A stretch of 64,000 nucleotides of DNA. Source: Granulosicoccus sp036478565. Its GTDB lineage: Bacteria > Pseudomonadota > Gammaproteobacteria > Granulosicoccales > Granulosicoccaceae. Both the position numbers and the translations under genes were made by a program. The DNA lies in NCBI GenBank assembly GCA_965224525.1, contig OZ245050.1, positions 1,178,001 to 1,242,000 of the forward strand. Reading direction: 5' to 3'. Below, piece by piece: positions 42,773 through 51,512 of this stretch. The number at the start of each line of letters is the position of its first letter. Position 1 is the stretch's first letter. A model generated the notes under the pieces. The model did not search any database and had not been told where the DNA came from. It saw only the letters and a list, made by a program, of their open reading frames with translations.

Positions 42773-43384
42773 ATGAGCAAAACGATATCAGGCCCTGATG
42801 GCAAGTTACGTTGTAGCTGGTGTGATGCCACGCCGGAATATCGCGACTATCACGACAAGGAATGGGGTTTTCCGGTTAAGGATGACAAGCGTTTGTTCGA
42901 AAAACTGTGTCTGGAAGGTTTTCAATCCGGTCTAAGCTGGCGCACCATTCTTACCAAACGTGAGAATTTCCGTGCGGCGTTCCATGACTTTGATTTCGAC
43001 AGAGTTGCAGGGTTTACAAAGCGAGATGTCAATCGTCTGCTCAAAGATGAAGGCATCGTTCGTCATCGTGGAAAAATCGAGGCGGTTATCAACAATGCCA
43101 AGCGGACTCGGGAAATAGTCAAACAGGAAGGTTCGCTGGCAGCATTCATCTGGTGCTATGAGCCTGACAGGAAGAAGCTGACGAAACCACAAACCATCAC
43201 AACTTCAGATGAATCGCATGCTCTGGCGAAGGATCTGAAAAAGCTCGGCTGGAAGTTTTTCGGGCCAACTACCGCTTACGCCTTTATGCAGGCGATGGGG
43301 CTGGTCAACGATCATGCTGAAGGCTGCGCTTTTCGACGCAAGGCGGCGCGTGCGCAAAAGCAGTACAAACGGCCTTTGTGTTGA
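42773..43384 (+). CDS. tag: DNA-3-methyladenine glycosylase I
   Basis: A 203-residue Tag-family base-excision enzyme. The N-terminal zinc-site Cys/His pattern (RCSWCD, YHDKEWG), the catalytic-region motif LCLEGFQSGLSWRTIL and C-terminal VNDHAEGCAFR (zinc His and Cys) are all present. It removes 3-methyladenine from alkylated DNA. Length is typical. Convergent with meaB. Confidence 0.95.
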   Translation: MSKTISGPDGKLRCSWCDATPEYRDYHDKEWGFPVKDDKRLFEKLCLEGFQSGLSWRTILTKRENFRAAFHDFDFDRVAGFTKRDVNRLLKDEGIVRHRGKIEAVINNAKRTREIVKQEGSLAAFIWCYEPDRKKLTKPQTITTSDESHALAKDLKKLGWKFFGPTTAYAFMQAMGLVNDHAEGCAFRRKAARAQKQYKRPLC

Positions 43385-43394
43385 ACGCGCCGGA

Positions 43395-44375
43395 CTATCG
43401 CCTTGCCGCTTCCAGTACCTTGTCTGCAGCCTGCGGCACGGTCAGCGTCTGATCACGAACCGCACGTTCCATATCTGCCAGCAGGGGGCGTAGTGCTGTT
43501 TGTTGTGTGATGCGGGCAAGCAGTTGTTGTTCTATCGTTGACCACAACCACCTTACGCGTTGTGTCTCGCGCTTTTCGACCAGCTCACCAGAGTCGATCA
43601 GTTGTCTGCGGTGCTGGCGTACGGTATCCCATAGTTTATCAAGCCCTTCTCCGGTCAGTGCACTGCAGCTCATCGCCTTCGGTTTCCAGCTACCACCCGG
43701 TTGCAGGATAGACAAGGCGCGTTGATAGGCGGCCTTTGCCTGTTCAGCGTCGCGTTGAACCTTTCCATCGGCCTTGTTGACCGCAATGATATCGGCCAGC
43801 TCCAGTACACCTTTTTTGATGCCTTGCAGTTCATCACCGGCACCGGGCAGCATCAACAGCAGATAACAATCCACCATATCGGCAACGACTGTCTCTGACT
43901 GGCCGACGCCGACGGTTTCGACCAGAATGACATCGAAGCCGGCGGCTTCACACAACAGCAGAGACTCGCGCGTCATACGGGTAACACCGCCCAGATGCCC
44001 GCTGGTAGGTGAAGGGCGTATGTAGGCTGCCTCTTGCAGTGATAGCTGCGCCATTCGTGTTTTATCACCCAGGATACTGCCACCACTGACGCTGCTGCTG
44101 GGATCAACGGCCAGAACTGCAACCCGGTGGCCGGTACTGACCAGCCTCAAACCCAGTGCTTCGATGAACGTGCTTTTTCCAACACCGGGTACACCGCTGA
44201 TACCCAGTCGGATGGCTTTACCAGTGCGCGGCAGGATACTTTGCAGTATCGCTTGCGCCTGCTCGCGGTGATCGACACGTATGGACTCAGTTAGCGTAAT
44301 GGCGCGTGACAATATTGAGCGCTCACGAGCCATCAACCCTTCGATAAACTCACTGTTTGACAGTGACTGTCGCAT
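43395..44375 (-). CDS. meaB: Methylmalonyl-CoA mutase-associated GTPase MeaB
   Basis: A 326-residue G3E-family GTPase of the ArgK/MeaB type. P-loop GVPGVGKST is near residue 61, followed by AVDPSSSVSGGSILGDKTRM, ETVGVGQSE and NKADG. It loads and protects adenosylcobalamin on methylmalonyl-CoA mutase, whose large-subunit gene ends 16 bp upstream in the same operon. Confidence 0.96.
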   Translation of the reverse strand: MRQSLSNSEFIEGLMARERSILSRAITLTESIRVDHREQAQAILQSILPRTGKAIRLGISGVPGVGKSTFIEALGLRLVSTGHRVAVLAVDPSSSVSGGSILGDKTRMAQLSLQEAAYIRPSPTSGHLGGVTRMTRESLLLCEAAGFDVILVETVGVGQSETVVADMVDCYLLLMLPGAGDELQGIKKGVLELADIIAVNKADGKVQRDAEQAKAAYQRALSILQPGGSWKPKAMSCSALTGEGLDKLWDTVRQHRRQLIDSGELVEKRETQRVRWLWSTIEQQLLARITQQTALRPLLADMERAVRDQTLTVPQAADKVLEAARR

Positions 44376-44391
44376 CTACTGGTCCCGCACT

Positions 44392-46569
44392 CTAACGCTT
44401 GTTGTCATCGGGCATTTGCGGGTGCCCCAATGATGCCGACAAGGTATCGAGTAAAGCGGTGGCGGCAGTGGCGATGACGGTGCCGGGTGGAAAGACAGCG
44501 GCAGCACCGGCTGCCAGCAGTTCAGGTACATCTTGCGGCGGCACCACGCCCCCAACGACCAGCAGAATGTCTTCGCGGCCCAGTTCGCCAAGGGCTGCCT
44601 TGAGTTCCGGAACCAGCGTCAGGTGGCCAGCGGCCAGTGAGCTTGCACCTATGATGTGAACATCATTGTCGACAGCCTGGCGGGCAACCTCTTCCGGTGT
44701 CTGGAACAGTGGTCCGATATCGACGTCGAATCCAAGGTCGGCAAACGCAGTAGCAATCACTTTTTGTCCGCGATCATGTCCGTCTTGGCCCATCTTGGCA
44801 ACCAGCAGGCGAGGCCGGCGTCCTTCCTGCTCGGTGAAGTAGGAGACTCTTCTGTCAATAGCCTCCAGCTGTTCCTTGTTTGTCATGGCCTGGCGGTAAA
44901 CCCCCTGAATTGACTGAATGCGTGCAGTATGCCGATGAAACACATCTTCCATTGCGTTGGATATTTCGCCAACGGTTGCGCGAGCACGGGCTGCGGTAAT
45001 GCTGTGTTCAAGCAAATTTCCCTGGCCGCTGCGGGCAGCTTCGGTTAATGCGTCAAGTGAAGATTTCAGAGCCTTCGCATCGCGTTGCTGTCGTAGACTG
45101 GTCAAACGTGCAATCTGCTGCTCGCGTACTTTAGCGTTATCAACTTTCAGCACATCGACGACGGGTTCTTTGGCCAATTGCAGTCGGTTGACACCAACCA
45201 CTGTCTGATCACCAGCGTCAATTCGCGCCTGCGTCCGTGCGGCCGCCTCTTCGATGCGCATTTTTGGAATGCCTGCATCGATCGCCTTTGCCATGCCGCC
45301 TTCTTTCTCGACCTCTTCAATATGTTGCCATGCGCGAGTTGCCAGGTCGTGTGTCAGGCTCTCCATAAACCAGCTGCCACCCCAAGGATCAACGGTGCTG
45401 CACATGCCACTTTCGTGTTGCAGGAATAATTGCGTGTTGCGCGCGATACGGGCTGAAAAATCAGTTGGCAGCGCCAGTGCTTCGTCAAATGCATTGGTAT
45501 GCAAGGATTGCGTGTGGCCGGCAACCGCTGCCATCGCCTCTATGCCGGTGCGGGTAATGTTGTTGTAGACATCCTGTGCCGTCAGGCTCCAGCCGGATGT
45601 CTGGCAATGTGTGCGCAAGCTCAGGGATTTATTATTTTTAGGCGAGAACGGTTTAATCAGGCGAGCCCATAAACTACGTGCTGCGCGTAGCTTGGCAACC
45701 TCCATGTGGTGGTTCATGCCGATAGCCCAGAAAAACGACAGGCGTGGTGCAAAGGTATCGATGTCCATACCAGCGGCAATCCCTGCGCGAACATATTCAA
45801 TGCCATCGGCCAGTGTATAGGCCAGTTCCAGATCGGCGGTCGCACCGGCCTCTTGCATATGATACCCGGAGATACTGATGCTGTTGAAACGCGGCATGTG
45901 TTTGGCGGTATAGCTGAATATATCCGCAACAATACGCATGGATGCTTCAGGCGGGTAAATATAGGTGTTGCGGACCATGAACTCCTTGAGAATATCGTTC
46001 TGTATGGTGCCACTGAGTTTTTCAGGCGGTACTCCCTGTTCTTCGGCAGCCACGATATACATTGCTAGAATTGGCAATACTGCGCCGTTCATCGTCATCG
46101 AAACGCTCATTTCATCAAGCGGGATCTGATCAAACAGAATTTGCATGTCAAGAATGGAATCAATCGCGACACCTGCCATACCCACATCACCGGTTACTCG
46201 TGGGTGATCCGAGTCGTAACCGCGATGAGTCGGCAAATCGAACGCTATTGACAGACCTTTTTGTCCAGCTGCCAGATTACGGCGATAAAAGGCATTGCTT
46301 TCCTCAGCGGTGGAAAAACCCGCGTACTGGCGCACTGTCCAAGGGCGCGTGACGTACATCGTCGGATAGGGGCCACGGGTAAACGGTGGTATGCCCGGGA
46401 ATTCGCCTTGAAAATTGCGCTGCCTTAAATCTTCCGCATCGTACTGCCATTTGAGCGTGATTGATTCAGGCGTTTCCGTACCTGCGGTACGCATCGAAGC
46501 GGGAAGTGCCAATGTTGATGTGCTGGCAGCAGGCCCAGGTGTTGTGTTGAAATCGAGACGTGCGCTCAT
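44392..46569 (-). CDS. Methylmalonyl-CoA mutase large subunit
   Basis: A 725-residue B12-dependent mutase converting (R)-methylmalonyl-CoA to succinyl-CoA. The TIM-barrel motifs (TMYVTRPWTVRQYAGF, AFDLPTHRGYDSDHP, LQTHTQS-like region near 360) are visible. The C-terminal cobalamin domain has base-off ligand His in KMGQDGHDRGQKVIA near residue 600. One point differs from the usual: the stretch after the barrel's HMEVAKLRAARSLWA continues into SLRTHCQTSGWSLTA as expected, so the protein is intact. The start overlaps the small-subunit stop by 4 bp. Confidence 0.96.
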   Translation of the reverse strand: MSARLDFNTTPGPAASTSTLALPASMRTAGTETPESITLKWQYDAEDLRQRNFQGEFPGIPPFTRGPYPTMYVTRPWTVRQYAGFSTAEESNAFYRRNLAAGQKGLSIAFDLPTHRGYDSDHPRVTGDVGMAGVAIDSILDMQILFDQIPLDEMSVSMTMNGAVLPILAMYIVAAEEQGVPPEKLSGTIQNDILKEFMVRNTYIYPPEASMRIVADIFSYTAKHMPRFNSISISGYHMQEAGATADLELAYTLADGIEYVRAGIAAGMDIDTFAPRLSFFWAIGMNHHMEVAKLRAARSLWARLIKPFSPKNNKSLSLRTHCQTSGWSLTAQDVYNNITRTGIEAMAAVAGHTQSLHTNAFDEALALPTDFSARIARNTQLFLQHESGMCSTVDPWGGSWFMESLTHDLATRAWQHIEEVEKEGGMAKAIDAGIPKMRIEEAAARTQARIDAGDQTVVGVNRLQLAKEPVVDVLKVDNAKVREQQIARLTSLRQQRDAKALKSSLDALTEAARSGQGNLLEHSITAARARATVGEISNAMEDVFHRHTARIQSIQGVYRQAMTNKEQLEAIDRRVSYFTEQEGRRPRLLVAKMGQDGHDRGQKVIATAFADLGFDVDIGPLFQTPEEVARQAVDNDVHIIGASSLAAGHLTLVPELKAALGELGREDILLVVGGVVPPQDVPELLAAGAAAVFPPGTVIATAATALLDTLSASLGHPQMPDDNKR

Positions 46570-48158
46570 GACTGCGACCCCACAGCAGAACCCTGATCAT
46601 TTGTTTTCAGCTCGTTTGGCAGTGTCAGTCGTTGTATCTCCAGTGGTGTAGCAGTTGTACCTGCGTTGCCCGGTACCACCGCATCGGTACTGGCACCATC
46701 GCCTTTGAGCGCAGGCGATGACTCAGCAGGCTGGAAGCGATTGACACCAACCATAATGGTGGTTTCTTCCTCGATGCCTTGCATTCGTTGCTTGTTCATA
46801 TCAGCAATGGATTGCTGCCAGTGGCCTTTGGTAATGGCATCCGCTAACCCACCGACCGACTGCAGTGTGCCAAGTTGTTGCCATGCGGATTGATTTAATT
46901 TGTCTGTGATGTGTTCTATTGCATAGCTGCCGGCCATCGGGTCGTGAACGGCATTGAGTGATGATTCCTCAGCCAGAATAATCGGCAGATTACGCGCCAC
47001 TCTATCCGCTATCTCGCTGTCGTCATCAATGCGCACGCCATCAATCAGATTGTGCGGGTGAACCAGAATGGCATCCGAATTGGTCAGTGCGGCAGCAGAG
47101 CAGGCTGCGATATTTCGCAAGTGGTTAACCCAAGGATCAATTCGGGACAAGTATCGGCGTGAAGTCTCTACGTCAAATGCGGTTGTGATGACTTTCGGTT
47201 GTTGCAACTGCGTTGAACGACTACTGGCCAGGCTGCTGACTGTGTGTTGCCAGAGTTGCCTGAGACTACGAATCTTTGCAACATTCATCAAGACATCGCT
47301 ATCGCAGGCAATGCGGAAGCTGATCGTATTGCATGCCTGTTCCAGGGACAGGCCAGCATCCAGCATCGCATCGGTGTACTGGCTGGCGGTGGCAATGGCT
47401 GCCACCAACTCCTGTACGGTCGATGCGCCGGCGTTGTGGTGCACGGCAACATCGACCAGGACGCTGCGAACCTGCGGATGGCTTCGAGCCGTCTCCAAGG
47501 CCAGCAATGCCATTTCGCCGGTTGTCTCATCGATGCTGCCGGTCAGCCAGCCATCATTTAACAAGCTGCCAATCGGGTCGGCGTTAAATGCACCCTGTAT
47601 CGATTCGGGTTTATGGCCTCTTGCAGACCAGATTGACTTGAGTGCCAGGCTGGCAGCAGAGAACGATGCGCCTGCGCGCAGGCTGATTGGAGCTACATCC
47701 AGCTGTACATCGGTAAGAATTTCAGTCAGCTCACTGATGTCAGGGGCAATAGCGACGGCAGTGGCCGGCAAGGTTTTGCCTTTCGGGAAGCTTCTGTCAG
47801 ATAGCCAGAGTTCCAGTGAATTGACACCGCCGCTCAATCCGGACATGGCATGTTCGTGACATTCGGTTGTTGTGCTGCCGATGATCGACAAACGGTTGTC
47901 CCATTGAAGCGAATTTTTAGTTATTGACGCATTGCTGGCAGCTGCAATAATTGGTCGGGCGTTGGCCGCCACGTCTGGCGCCAGAACATCTGTTTCGCCG
48001 GGCCTGTCTACATACAGGGGCGAGATATCCAGAGCATCCAGCGTCGTGGACTGCAGATCGTTAATTGTGCGTCCGGCACCCAGTGATATTTGAACCAGCA
48101 GACGCCACTCATCACGGCTTGCTGCGGGGAACTCTACGTCATAGCTGATATTGCTCAC
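46566..48158 (-). CDS. Methylmalonyl-CoA mutase small (beta) subunit, short form
   Basis: A 530-residue protein from GTG 48158, chosen for the GGGA ribosome site 8-9 bases upstream and because it leaves a 25-bp gap after ispG; an ATG at 48203 inside ispG is the alternative. It is homologous to the mutase barrel but catalytically degenerate. Usual small subunits are about 620-640 residues and retain a vestigial cobalamin-like domain. Here the sequence ends soon after VGVNRFQPAE with a low-complexity tail, so that domain appears absent. It should pair with the large subunit. Confidence 0.88.
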   Translation of the reverse strand: MSNISYDVEFPAASRDEWRLLVQISLGAGRTINDLQSTTLDALDISPLYVDRPGETDVLAPDVAANARPIIAAASNASITKNSLQWDNRLSIIGSTTTECHEHAMSGLSGGVNSLELWLSDRSFPKGKTLPATAVAIAPDISELTEILTDVQLDVAPISLRAGASFSAASLALKSIWSARGHKPESIQGAFNADPIGSLLNDGWLTGSIDETTGEMALLALETARSHPQVRSVLVDVAVHHNAGASTVQELVAAIATASQYTDAMLDAGLSLEQACNTISFRIACDSDVLMNVAKIRSLRQLWQHTVSSLASSRSTQLQQPKVITTAFDVETSRRYLSRIDPWVNHLRNIAACSAAALTNSDAILVHPHNLIDGVRIDDDSEIADRVARNLPIILAEESSLNAVHDPMAGSYAIEHITDKLNQSAWQQLGTLQSVGGLADAITKGHWQQSIADMNKQRMQGIEEETTIMVGVNRFQPAESSPALKGDGASTDAVVPGNAGTTATPLEIQRLTLPNELKTNDQGSAVGSQS

Positions 48159-48183
48159 AAATTCATGTTCCCGTTGCTGGGTG

Positions 48184-49386
48184 CTAGTAGTGGCTCTCGA
48201 CATACTGCTGCACGACACCCTGAAATTCTTCGGCGATTCGATCGCCCTTGAGTGTCATCGCTTTCTCGCCATCAATATAGACGGGTGCAACGGGCCGTTC
48301 CCCGGTGCCTGGCAAACTGATTCCCAGATTGGCGTGCTTGCTTTCCCCCGGGCCATTGACGACACACCCCATGACGGCAACGGTCATGTCCTCTACACCC
48401 GGATGGCATGATTTCCACTCTGGCATGCTGTCGCGTAAATAGCTTTGAATTCGCTCTGCCAACGTCTGGAAATAGGTGCTACTGGTGCGGCCGCAGCCCG
48501 GGCAGGCAGTGACCATGGGTGTAAATGAGCGCAAACCCATCGTTTGCAATATCTCCTGCGCGACGATCACCTCCTTGCTGCGATCACCACCGGGTTCAGG
48601 GGTCAGGGAAATACGAATGGTGTCACCAATGCCTTGCTGTAATAGTACAGCCAGCGCTGCAGTGGAGGCAACGATGCCTTTTGAACCCATACCGGCCTCG
48701 GTCAAACCCAGGTGCAAGGCGTGATCACACCGCATCGCCAATTGCTGATAAACCTGCACTAAATCCTGCACTCGGCTCATCTTGCAGGAAATGATGATGT
48801 GATCTTCGGGCAGGCCAAGTTCGACAGCGCGTGCCGCACTCTCAAGTGCAGAGGTAATCACGGCTTCGCGGTTGATGTCATCGAGAGATTTCGGGTTATC
48901 ACTGGCGGCGTTCTCGTCAAGAAGCCTGGCCAACAGTTCCTGATCCAGACTGCCCCAGTTAGCGCCAATTCGTACCGGTTTTCGGTTTTTCGCGGCAATT
49001 TCGATCATTTCGGCAAACTGCGTATCGCGCTTTTGGCCACGCCCCACATTACCGGGGTTGATCCGGTATTTTGCCAGTGCTTCGGCGCAGGCTGGCACAG
49101 AGGAAAGAAGTTTGTGGCCATTGAAATGAAAATCACCGACCAGCGGTACATCCAACCCCATTTTTGCCAGTCGATCGCGAATATCGGGTACGGCTTGTGC
49201 AGCGGCCTCGGTATTGACCGTGACTCTGACCAGCTCGGAACCGGCGCGATACAGGTCCGCAACCTGGGCCGCAGTACGCACCGCATCTTCGGTGTCTGTA
49301 TTGGTCATCGATTGCACGACAATGGGCGCAGCGCCGCCAACGGTGAGTTGGCCGACTTTTACTCCGCGAGTTTGTTTTCGTAACAT
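48184..49386 (-). CDS. ispG: 4-hydroxy-3-methylbut-2-enyl diphosphate synthase IspG
   Basis: A 400-residue GcpE-family [4Fe-4S] enzyme of the MEP isoprenoid pathway. N-terminal VGGAAPIVVQSMTNTDTED and C-terminal cluster ligands CPGCGRTS and GCVVNGPGE are all present, so it is complete. It is the first gene of a minus-strand run into the methylmalonyl-CoA mutase genes; whether they share one transcript cannot be told from sequence. Confidence 0.97.
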   Translation of the reverse strand: MLRKQTRGVKVGQLTVGGAAPIVVQSMTNTDTEDAVRTAAQVADLYRAGSELVRVTVNTEAAAQAVPDIRDRLAKMGLDVPLVGDFHFNGHKLLSSVPACAEALAKYRINPGNVGRGQKRDTQFAEMIEIAAKNRKPVRIGANWGSLDQELLARLLDENAASDNPKSLDDINREAVITSALESAARAVELGLPEDHIIISCKMSRVQDLVQVYQQLAMRCDHALHLGLTEAGMGSKGIVASTAALAVLLQQGIGDTIRISLTPEPGGDRSKEVIVAQEILQTMGLRSFTPMVTACPGCGRTSSTYFQTLAERIQSYLRDSMPEWKSCHPGVEDMTVAVMGCVVNGPGESKHANLGISLPGTGERPVAPVYIDGEKAMTLKGDRIAEEFQGVVQQYVESHY

Positions 49387-49441
49387 TGGATGAAAGAAGG
49401 CTTGATTGAGTAGCGAATACGACCCAGTTTATCGTTAATTG

Positions 49442-49468
49442 TGGTGATCGCACGTCATTGAATCACCA
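49442..49468. promoter_or_regulatory. 7-bp inverted repeat between ispG and hrcA
   Basis: TGGTGAT (49442-49448) and ATCACCA (49462-49468) are perfect inverted arms with a 13-base spacer, lying in the divergent promoter region. It may be an operator. It is not a CIRCE element. Confidence 0.4.
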
Positions 49469-49520
49469 TAACGTGTACTGCTTGCGCTATCGTTGCCGAG
49501 CCAGCACTGAATTATTGGAT

Positions 49521-50591
49521 ATGAGCACAGAAATACCAATCGAGTTTACCGATCGCGAGCAGCATATTCTCAAGCTATTGGTCGATCAGTATATCGAACA
49601 GGGCACACCCGTCGGCTCGCGTACCTTGTCACGATTGCCTGGAATCGACATTAGTGCGGCATCGGTTCGCAACGTCATGGGCGATCTCGAGCAAATGGGG
49701 CTGCTGAAGTCACCCCATACGTCCGCTGGTCGCATACCGACTTCCAGGGCATTTCGCGTATTTGTCGATTCATTGCTGGAAGTGCAACCTATCGATGAAA
49801 CAACGGTTTCGTCCATTCGCACGCTGCTTGACCCATCACTGGGCGATCAGGCACTGGTCAAAATTGCATCAAACTATCTATCTGGATTTACTCGTATGGC
49901 GGGTATGGTGACGGTGCCACGCATAGAAGACAAACCATTGCAGCAAGTAGAGTTCCTGCCCCTGTCTGATCGGCGGGTGCTGGTGATCCTGATAATCAGT
50001 GACGATGAGGTGCAGAATCGAATTATTCACGTTGAGCGCGATTACTCCAAAGATGAGCTTGGCCAATTCTCGCGACAACTCAACGCAGAGTTTCTTGGCC
50101 GGCCCATGACCGAGGTGCGAGATTTGATGCGTACTGATCTGGAAAGCGCACGAGAGGACATGAGTGCCCGAATGCAAATGATGATCGATGTGGCGGGGCA
50201 AGTTTTTGGTGTTGATGAAGACGACGGTGCCGAGAGTGACAATATTGACAATTTTCACGTTGCTGGTGAAACCAATCTGATGACTCACAGCGATCTGAGC
50301 GATGTAGACACGCTGCGTGAGCTGTTTGATGCCTTTCAACAGAAACGTGATATCTATCATTTGATGGAGCGCTGCATCTCGGCTGAAGGAGTGCAGATCT
50401 TCATAGGTCGCGAATCCGGGTATGATGCGCTCGGTGAATGTAGCCTGGTAACGGCGCCGTACAAGATCAATGGCAAGCTTTTGGGCGTGTTGGGCGTGGT
50501 TGGCCCGAAGCGTATGTCCTATGCTCAGGTCATTCCGGTTGTCGATATAACATCGAAATTGCTCAGTGCGGCCTTGAATCCACGCCAGTAA
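49521..50591 (+). CDS. hrcA: Heat-inducible transcription repressor HrcA
   Basis: A 356-residue HrcA-family repressor of class I heat-shock genes. The N-terminal winged helix (TDREQHILKLLVDQYIEQGTPVGSRTL, VRNVMGDLEQMGLL, PHTSAGRIPT) and C-terminal GPKRMSYAQVIPVVD motif are complete. I chose ATG 49521 over an upstream frame start at 49458, as it gives the usual N-terminus and length. It heads hrcA-grpE-dnaK-dnaJ, but I found no CIRCE operator in the gaps of this block. Confidence 0.95.
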   Translation: MSTEIPIEFTDREQHILKLLVDQYIEQGTPVGSRTLSRLPGIDISAASVRNVMGDLEQMGLLKSPHTSAGRIPTSRAFRVFVDSLLEVQPIDETTVSSIRTLLDPSLGDQALVKIASNYLSGFTRMAGMVTVPRIEDKPLQQVEFLPLSDRRVLVILIISDDEVQNRIIHVERDYSKDELGQFSRQLNAEFLGRPMTEVRDLMRTDLESAREDMSARMQMMIDVAGQVFGVDEDDGAESDNIDNFHVAGETNLMTHSDLSDVDTLRELFDAFQQKRDIYHLMERCISAEGVQIFIGRESGYDALGECSLVTAPYKINGKLLGVLGVVGPKRMSYAQVIPVVDITSKLLSAALNPRQ

Positions 50592-50687
50592 GACACCAGA
50601 TTTCCGCGCGTAAGCTCGATAACTGTTCACAGACGACTGTGACAGGTGTTCAGGGCACAAACCCAACAACAGACAGGTTAGAAACTC

Positions 50688-51350
50688 ATGGCGCCAGATA
50701 AAGTCGTCAAATCCGAAAATGCTCCACAGTCAGATTCCGCTAACGAAGCGCCGATCGACAGTGGTACTCAGGTATTCACTGATGGCAGCGACGACCCCCT
50801 GGATTTTGGTCAGCAACGCATGGGGGACGCCGCTGCAGTGTCGGATACAGAAGCGGTCGAAGTTGATCTGGCAGATCCTGATTCACTGGAAGGCTTGCGT
50901 CAAAAGCTTGAGGCTGCGGAGGCCAAAGCCACCGAAAACTGGGATCGTGTGTTACGCATGCAGGCGGATATGGAGAATCAGCGCAAGCGCGCTCAAAAGG
51001 ATGTATCCAACGCGCGCAAATTTGCCCTGGAGAGCATGGTTGGAGATCTGCTGCCAATCCGTGACAGCCTTGCGCTGGGGCTGACGGCGGCTAGTGCGGT
51101 TGATGCTAACGTCAAATCGATCCGCGATGGCTCGGAACTGACCTTGAAGATGATCGATCAAGCCTTTGAAAAATATAATATAATTGAGATCAATCCTTTG
51201 GATGAAAAATTTGATCCGGAATTGCATCAGGCGATGTCCATGCAAACTGCTGAGGGTGTTGCGCCCAATATCGTGACCAGTGTTATGCAGAAGGGCTATA
51301 CGCTCAACGATCGCCTGGTTCGACCAGCCCTGGTGATGGTTTCCAAGTAA
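50688..51350 (+). CDS. grpE: Nucleotide-exchange factor GrpE
   Basis: A 220-residue GrpE. An acidic disordered N-terminus (~65 residues) is followed by a long coiled coil (LRQKLEAAEAKATENWDRVL, MENQRKRAQKDV) and the beta-domain (LDEKFDPELHQAMSM, VMQKGYTLNDRLVRPALVMV). It promotes ADP release from DnaK, encoded next. Confidence 0.97.
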   Translation: MAPDKVVKSENAPQSDSANEAPIDSGTQVFTDGSDDPLDFGQQRMGDAAAVSDTEAVEVDLADPDSLEGLRQKLEAAEAKATENWDRVLRMQADMENQRKRAQKDVSNARKFALESMVGDLLPIRDSLALGLTAASAVDANVKSIRDGSELTLKMIDQAFEKYNIIEINPLDEKFDPELHQAMSMQTAEGVAPNIVTSVMQKGYTLNDRLVRPALVMVSK

Positions 51351-51407
51351 TAGCCCGGCCAGACTGTTAAACCGTGTATCTCCTGCATAATTCAGGCAAT
51401 GACCCTA

Positions 51408-51437
51408 TTGAAATCACGGTTTAATACCACACATTTT
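51408..51437 (+). promoter_or_regulatory. Candidate sigma-32-type promoter for dnaK
   Basis: TTGAAA (51408-51413) and CCACACATTTT (51427-51437) with a 13-base spacer resemble the heat-shock consensus CTTGAAA / CCCCATNT. It sits about 75 bases ahead of the dnaK ATG. Confidence 0.45.
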
Positions 51438-51512
51438 TTGCAACCAACGGGATGCCTCTTTAGAAGGGTCCTGTTTTCACAATGTACGACCTGATCTGAG
51501 GACAGTTCAATC

